From contig CAYTTK010000094.1 in assembly GCA_964440735.1 (NCBI GenBank), positions 1 through 10,103 of the forward strand: a stretch of 10,103 nucleotides of DNA. Direction: 5' to 3'. Both the position numbers and the translations under genes were made by a program. This DNA comes from CAZBWE01 sp964440735. GTDB lineage: Bacteria; Planctomycetota; Phycisphaerae; Sedimentisphaerales; Anaerobacaceae. Under the pieces are notes generated by a model. That model was not told where the DNA came from, made no database searches, and saw only the letters and a list, made by a program, of their open reading frames with translations. Of this stretch, positions 6,283 to 10,103 are shown one piece after another; the first letter of the stretch is position 1, and each line of letters opens with the position of its first letter.

Positions 6283-6460
6283 GTGGCTCTGGAAAATGAC
6301 CAATCGGGCCATGTTAGCTTGGAACTTGAATTGCCAGTTAGCTTTCATATAACACACAAGTCAGAGCGTAATCAAGGCATAACAAGCAAAGGGCTAAGAT
6401 ATAAAGGAAAGAGCCACATAAACAAGGGGAGAGCTAAAAAAGCTCTCCCGTTTTTATTTT
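6283..6460 (+). ncRNA. Candidate structured RNA with its own terminator
   Basis: GTGGCTCT (6283-6290) is perfectly complementary to AGAGCCAC (6410-6417), closing a domain of about 135 nt. It is followed at 6427-6460 by an excellent intrinsic terminator. Inside, GTTAGCTT occurs twice (6313-6320, 6337-6344); either copy can pair with GGGCTAA (6391-6397) using G-U pairs at one end. GGCTCT (6285-6290) could instead pair with AGAGCT (6430-6435) of the terminator stem, which would give a switchable structure. No plausible gene ends just upstream, so the terminator needs another transcript. I do not recognise an Rfam family, and the promoter is unclear. Alternatives are a decayed leader or a terminator left by a lost gene. 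Confidence 0.4.
6427..6460 (+). terminator. Strong intrinsic terminator
   Basis: GGGAGAGCT (6427-6435) and AGCTCTCCC (6441-6449) form a perfect 9-bp stem with an all-A loop, followed by G and TTTTTATTTT. It is intergenic, about 390 bp upstream of argH, and not preceded by a credible gene. Confidence 0.9.
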
Positions 6461-6546
6461 TAGGTTAACCATTTGCTGCGGTTTTGGAATTAGAGTGTTG
6501 CTATTCGGTAGTTGATTTCTTTATAATCAATAAGTGAGTGAGCGAA

Positions 6547-6672
6547 TCATTTCTGGAATACAATGTTGCTGGCTACAATGGTGGTGTAAACCAAGCGGTT
6601 ATAGTCGAGAAGAACCATATCGGCATCTTTGGCGGTTTCGATTGTTATCATTTTAAGATTGCGGCCTGTCAT
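6547..6672 (-). pseudogene. Remnant of an amidohydrolase (NagA-like) C-terminus
   Basis: A 41-codon minus-strand frame carries AKDADMVLLDYNRLVYTTIVASNIVFQK in two parts: AKDADMVLLD, then VYTTIVASNIVFQK and a stop. This matches the closing strands of metal-dependent amidohydrolases, especially N-acetylglucosamine-6-phosphate deacetylase, whose C-termini read like G-KDADLVVLD...V..TIV.G.IV. The rest of the enzyme, metal ligands included, is missing: a stop lies three codons upstream of the ATG and the DNA beyond has no coding character. It is best read as the surviving end of a deleted gene. A weak promoter-like TTGCAA-17-TATCCT just upstream on the same strand leaves a small chance that it is a short expressed gene. 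Confidence 0.45.
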
Positions 6673-6788
6673 AATTTTTTATATCAGGATAACAGATTTG
6701 AGATTTGATTGCAAGCGGAGGTGTATGCTGGGAACCTTTTCTATTGATGGCTGATGAATTATTATTGATAATCAAGATTCTTATGTAC

Positions 6789-6817
6789 TTGACATAGAGT
6801 AAAACGGGACTTACGAT
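6789..6817 (+). promoter_or_regulatory. Promoter of the argH-thiL-tsaE operon
   Basis: Consensus TTGACA (6789-6794), exactly 17 bp, then TACGAT (6812-6817, four of six consensus bases). This predicts a transcript start near 6824 and a leader of about 28 nt. No ARG-box-like operator is obvious. Confidence 0.65.
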
Positions 6818-6851
6818 TAGCAGCAAATGATTTTAATTTCGGAGTAAAGAA

Positions 6852-8240
6852 ATGGCCAAAGCAGAAAAAAGTTGGGAAAACCGGTTGGCCTCTGAGCCGG
6901 ATAAGCTTGTGATTGATTTTGTAGAGTCGATTTCTATCGATAAGCGCCTTTACAAATATGATATTGTCGGTTCAATTGCTCATGCACAAATGTTGGCTGA
7001 GCAGAAGCTGATTACCAAAGACGAATTGAAGCAAATCAAAGATGGACTTGTCGAAATATCGCAGGAAATTACAGAAGGGCAGTTCAAATTCGATAAGATA
7101 TATGAAGATATTCATATGGCCATCGAAGAGGCGTTGGTAGTAAAAATTGGTGAAGCCGGTAAGAAACTGCACACCGGCAGAAGTCGCAATGACCAGGTAG
7201 CTACGGATATTCGGCTTTGGATGCGAGACCAGGTTGAGATTTTGCAGGCCAAAATAACGCTGCTTCAAAAGGCGTTTGTTAAACTCGCAGAAAAATATGC
7301 GGAAGATGTAATGCCGGGTTATACACATTTGCAACGTGCTCAGCCGGTAGCTGTTGCATCGTATCTTTTGAGTTTCGTAGAGCAGTTGGAGCGTGACTTT
7401 ATCCGTCTGAAGAATTGTAGTGAGTTACTGAATATCTGTCCGTTGGGCAGTGGAGCAATAGCTGGCTCGACCCTGCCATTAGATAGAAAAAACACTGCAA
7501 AGCAATTAGGATTTTCCGACATTAGCTACAATAGTATCGATGCGGTCGGCGACAGGGACTTTTGTGCAGAGTTTATTTTTGTTTGTGCACTTATTGCGAC
7601 ACACCTGAGCCGAATGGCTGAAGACTGGATAAACTATTGCTCAGAGGAATTCAGTTTCGTGCGGCTTGATGATAGTTTCTGCACATCGTCAAGTATGATG
7701 CCTCAGAAGCGAAATCCCGATGTGCTCGAGCTGATTCGAGGTAAAACCGGTTCGGTTTATGGATGCTTGGTGGCTATGCTGACGATACTAAAAGCCCAGC
7801 CGTCGGGCTACAATCGCGATTTACAGCAGGACAAGGTTCATATTTTCACCGCCAGCGATACGGTTGAGGCCTGTCTGGATATGATGCGAGCAGTTGTTTC
7901 AAATATGAAATTTGATACGAAAAAGATTTTATCTGGACTGGAACAAGGATTCCTTGATGCTACCAGCTTGGTTGAGTATTTAGTTGGAAAAGGTATTGCC
8001 TTTCGTGAGGCGCACCGTATTGTCGGGTCGCTGGTTGCGGACTGCGAACAGCAGAATAAGAGGTTGTCTGAGCTAAGTCTGGACCAGTTCAAGCAGCATT
8101 GCTCTTCAATCGAGTCAGATGTGTATGAAAATCTCGGGGCAGCAAAAGTAGTGGGTAAATATGTTACTGAAGGCGCAGCAGGACCTATACAGGCAAAGAG
8201 ACAAATTGCGTATTGGAACAAACAGTTGGCACAGCGATGA
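6852..8240 (+). CDS. argH: Argininosuccinate lyase
   Basis: Final step of arginine biosynthesis: cleaves argininosuccinate to arginine and fumarate. It is a cytosolic homotetramer of the fumarase/aspartase superfamily. The 462 residues match the usual length of about 460. Visible landmarks are HTGRSRNDQ at 107-115, GYTHLQRAQP at 156-165 with the conserved His159, and the mobile-loop signature SSSMMPQKRNPD at 279-290 with the catalytic Ser. The N-terminus reads SWENRLASEPD where many homologues have a W-G-G-R-F motif, a lineage-type variation. GGAG at 6841-6844 lies 7 nt before the ATG. It is the first gene of a tight operon: its TGA overlaps the ATG of thiL. Confidence 0.97.
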   Translation: MAKAEKSWENRLASEPDKLVIDFVESISIDKRLYKYDIVGSIAHAQMLAEQKLITKDELKQIKDGLVEISQEITEGQFKFDKIYEDIHMAIEEALVVKIGEAGKKLHTGRSRNDQVATDIRLWMRDQVEILQAKITLLQKAFVKLAEKYAEDVMPGYTHLQRAQPVAVASYLLSFVEQLERDFIRLKNCSELLNICPLGSGAIAGSTLPLDRKNTAKQLGFSDISYNSIDAVGDRDFCAEFIFVCALIATHLSRMAEDWINYCSEEFSFVRLDDSFCTSSSMMPQKRNPDVLELIRGKTGSVYGCLVAMLTILKAQPSGYNRDLQQDKVHIFTASDTVEACLDMMRAVVSNMKFDTKKILSGLEQGFLDATSLVEYLVGKGIAFREAHRIVGSLVADCEQQNKRLSELSLDQFKQHCSSIESDVYENLGAAKVVGKYVTEGAAGPIQAKRQIAYWNKQLAQR

Positions 8241-9157
8241 GTAATGGTGAAGATGAAATTACCGCCTGGTTTGCTCGCCAAAGTAGATTGTCCGCAGTAG
8301 ATTTTCCCATTGGTATTGGTGATGATATGGCGGAGGTTCAGCTGGCTGATAATGCGTCAGTCCTCGTCACCACAGATATGCTGCTGGATGGTGTTCACTT
8401 TGACCTTAAAAAAGCAACCTTAGAGCAGGCAGGTTTCAAAGCTATGGCGATTAGTCTTAGCGATTGTGCTGCAATGGCGACAATGCCTGTAGCTGCGGTT
8501 GTATCCGTCGCGCTGCCTGAAGGATTTGGTGAGAAAGAATTAAAGCAGCTTCATTCCGGCATCACTGCTGCAGGCGATAAATTTAGATGTGCGCTTATTG
8601 GCGGTGATATTACAAGGTGGAATGACGTTAGTCCCTTCGCAATATGCGTATCCATGCTTAGCAGGTCTTGTGGCAATAAACCTGTTCGACGCTGTGGCGC
8701 CAAAGTTGGTGACAGTATCTGTGTAACCGGCTCACTGGGTGGCTCAATCTGCAGAAAGCATCTGGAATTTGAGCCGAGAGTAAAAGAGTCCATAAAAATC
8801 GCTCAAATGGTAACCGTAAATGCAATGATTGATATTAGCGATGGCCTTAGCAGCGATTTGAATCGAATCTGTCAGGCCAGCCAGGTGGGTGCTATTATAG
8901 ATGCGGAGAAGATTCCGATATCGGATGAAGCGCGAAAGGAAAAAGACCCGATAAGTTCGGCGCTAAATGACGGCGAGGATTTTGAACTGCTTTTTACACT
9001 TTCGCAAACAGATTGCCAGGAATTGCTTGAGAAATGGCATTGTTCGATACCGATTGCGCAAATCGGACGTATTACCGAAACAAAAAAATTGCTGATAAAA
9101 ATGCCCGACGGCAAAATCAGCAACTTGCAACCGAGAGGGTACAATCACCTCAGATAA
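8237..9157 (+). CDS. thiL: Thiamine-monophosphate kinase
   Basis: Phosphorylates thiamine monophosphate with ATP to give the cofactor thiamine diphosphate; cytosolic dimer of the PurM/ThiL/SelD fold. The 306 residues carry the family's metal- and nucleotide-binding motifs in order: IGIGDD at 25-30, TTDMLLDGVHF at 45-55, SLSDCAAM at 73-80, IGGDITR at 121-127, DISDG at 199-203 and LNDGEDFELL at 243-252, closing with RGY at 300-302. The frame extends back to a TTG at 8213, but ATG 8237 is preferred because it forms the classic ATGA overlap with the argH stop and gives a normal N-terminus. No separate Shine-Dalgarno is visible, consistent with coupling to argH. No other thiamine gene is nearby, so co-transcription with argH and tsaE is positional. 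Confidence 0.94.
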   Translation: MSNGEDEITAWFARQSRLSAVDFPIGIGDDMAEVQLADNASVLVTTDMLLDGVHFDLKKATLEQAGFKAMAISLSDCAAMATMPVAAVVSVALPEGFGEKELKQLHSGITAAGDKFRCALIGGDITRWNDVSPFAICVSMLSRSCGNKPVRRCGAKVGDSICVTGSLGGSICRKHLEFEPRVKESIKIAQMVTVNAMIDISDGLSSDLNRICQASQVGAIIDAEKIPISDEARKEKDPISSALNDGEDFELLFTLSQTDCQELLEKWHCSIPIAQIGRITETKKLLIKMPDGKISNLQPRGYNHLR

Positions 9158-9163
9158 TTGATT

Positions 9164-9610
9164 ATGGTTTTGGAAATTACTTCAAAGTCACCTGAGCAGA
9201 CTATAGAGCTTGGTCAAAGACTTGGCTCACAATTGAAAGGCGGTGAGGTTATAGCTGTTTGTGGGACTTTGGGCAGCGGCAAGACACTTTTAATTAAAGG
9301 GATTGCAGCCGGGACAGGGGCAAAAGACCGTAAGGAGATTACAAGTCCTACATTTGTTATTGTTAATGAATATACCGGCCGTCTGGATATTTACCATATA
9401 GATGCTTATCGATTAGATTCCATCGCTGAGTTTGAGATGCTTGGCTTTGATGATTTTTGCTATCCGCAGTCGGTAGTTCTGATTGAGTGGGCCGATAAGA
9501 TTGAATCTGCCTTAAAAGCCATTGATTACATTCGGATAGAACTTAACCACATCGGCAAGGCCAAAAGGGAAATACATATCAAAAATGCACCTGAATATAT
9601 TACCGCATAG
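9164..9610 (+). CDS. tsaE: tRNA t6A biosynthesis ATPase TsaE
   Basis: ATPase partner of TsaB-TsaD in transferring threonylcarbamoyl from TC-AMP to A37 of ANN-decoding tRNAs. The 148-residue length is normal for the family. Walker A GTLGSGKT lies at 34-41, SPTF at 61-64 and the HxDxYR signature at 78-83 (HIDAYR). VVLIEWADK at 104-112 includes the conserved Glu-Trp. A TTG at 9158 directly abuts the thiL stop and would add two residues; ATG 9164, 6 nt after that stop, is the likelier start. No Shine-Dalgarno is visible at either, suggesting reinitiation from thiL. TsaB, often a neighbour of TsaE, is absent. The TsaC-type enzyme that supplies TC-AMP is in the fusion gene at 3597-4718. Confidence 0.94.
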   Translation: MVLEITSKSPEQTIELGQRLGSQLKGGEVIAVCGTLGSGKTLLIKGIAAGTGAKDRKEITSPTFVIVNEYTGRLDIYHIDAYRLDSIAEFEMLGFDDFCYPQSVVLIEWADKIESALKAIDYIRIELNHIGKAKREIHIKNAPEYITA

Positions 9611-10011
9611 GTAATTGTCTTGCGTATTTCATTGGGGCGTTATTTTGGACGTTATCCTCATTTATTTCCGGCATTAGCAAAGCTGATGATTTGGCAGTAA
9701 AAAGTTTATTTTTTATATTTTGCTTGGATACAAATATAAGTTTTGCAAAGGACGTTCAGCTATGTTTTCGGACGTGAAAGTTTGAAGTTCTATTGTTGGT
9801 TAAAGGAACCGGATAAAATTCTTGAAGTATTTATTGAAGATATTTTTTAAGTTTTTTTATTTGGGAGGATTTACTGTTTACAGAACAATGTATGGGGAGT
9901 TAAGTCTTGTATCGATTAGGTCGATATCTTTGGTTGTGTAGAAACAATTGTATTGGATGTTGTAAGTTATAGTAAAAAGTAAACAAATTTCAGGCTGAAG
10001 AGGAGTAGAAA
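9611..10011. other. AT-rich intergenic region upstream of the pilin gene
   Basis: No credible gene. No intrinsic terminator for the argH-thiL-tsaE operon is apparent. GGGAGG at 9863-9868 looks like a ribosome binding site but has no standard start codon at useful spacing. TATAGT at 9968-9973 is a possible -10 for the pilin gene, without a clear -35. It probably acts as the promoter and leader region of the downstream gene. Confidence 0.4.
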
Positions 10012-10103
10012 ATGAAAGCGAAAAGTGGTTTTACATTGGTGGAAATTCTGATTGTGGTAGTTATTCTGGGCATCTTGGCGGCTATCGTGATACCTCAGTT
10101 CAC
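10012..10103 (+). CDS. Type IV prepilin or type II secretion pseudopilin, N-terminus only
   Basis: Only 30 residues are present before the window ends. They form a textbook class III signal: a short basic leader MKAKSG, then the prepilin peptidase site G6/F7, then FTLVEILIVVVILGILAAIVIP with the conserved Glu at mature position 5 and a hydrophobic assembly helix. The product is expected to be cleaved and N-methylated, then assembled into a pilus or pseudopilus at the inner membrane. AGGAG at 10001-10005, 6 nt before the ATG, confirms the start. A major GspG-like pseudopilin, a type IV pilin and a planctomycete DUF1559-type protein all begin this way, so the subtype cannot be set. Confidence 0.92.
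   Translation, partial: MKAKSGFTLVEILIVVVILGILAAIVIPQF

Noticed and set aside
6283..6468. Plus-strand 61-codon frame
   Set aside because: It begins at a GTG without a ribosome binding site and reads straight through the terminator stem and T-tract, so it is not coding.
1..10103. CRISPR array, tRNA, rRNA, insertion sequence or defence system
   Set aside because: No regularly spaced direct repeats, tRNA cloverleaf, transposase motif or defence domain was found on either strand. The repeats at 1-890 are irregular in spacing and sequence.

Overview
The window reads as chromosomal housekeeping sequence from an AT-leaning environmental bacterium. Gene content, a mix of strong and absent Shine-Dalgarno sequences, and repeat-rich intergenic DNA would fit the Planctomycetota (Phycisphaerae-like) or a neighbouring lineage. 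That placement is inference from general resemblance; no marker gene here proves it.

Layout. Positions 1-928 hold no supportable gene. They contain hairpins, several short repeat cassettes and one strong promoter-like sequence in front of a GC-rich hairpin-rich segment. tyrA (prephenate/arogenate dehydrogenase, minus strand) and accA (acetyl-CoA carboxylase alpha subunit, plus strand) are divergent, with a promoter-like sequence for each in the gap. Convergent with accA is a minus-strand two-gene operon. Its first gene is a fusion of a threonylcarbamoyl-AMP synthase (TsaC/Sua5) domain to a YwlE-type low-molecular-weight phosphatase, and its second is rpiB, joined by an ATGA overlap. A stand-alone PilZ-domain gene follows on the plus strand, closed by a strong intrinsic terminator.

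Positions 5497-6851 look gene-poor but hold three things simple ORF calling misses: a small PLDc_N-like membrane protein split by an apparent -1 frameshift (5582-5853), a candidate structured RNA ending in a near-perfect terminator (6283-6460), and a decayed amidohydrolase (NagA-like) C-terminus on the minus strand (6547-6672). A TTGACA-17-TACGAT promoter then starts a tight operon argH-thiL-tsaE. The window ends inside a gene whose first 30 residues are a type IV prepilin/pseudopilin leader.

How the genes work together. Most are independent biosynthetic functions: tyrosine (tyrA), fatty acids (accA), arginine (argH), thiamine diphosphate (thiL) and pentose phosphates (rpiB). The tRNA t6A pathway is represented twice, by the TsaC-type domain of the fusion and by tsaE, 4.4 kb apart in separate operons. 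The order TsaC/Sua5 - arginine phosphatase - RpiB matches ywlC-ywlE-ywlF of Bacillus, with the first two fused. I see no defence system, CRISPR array, insertion sequence, rRNA or tRNA. The most unusual items are the fusion protein, the frameshifted small membrane gene and the unassigned terminator-linked RNA.
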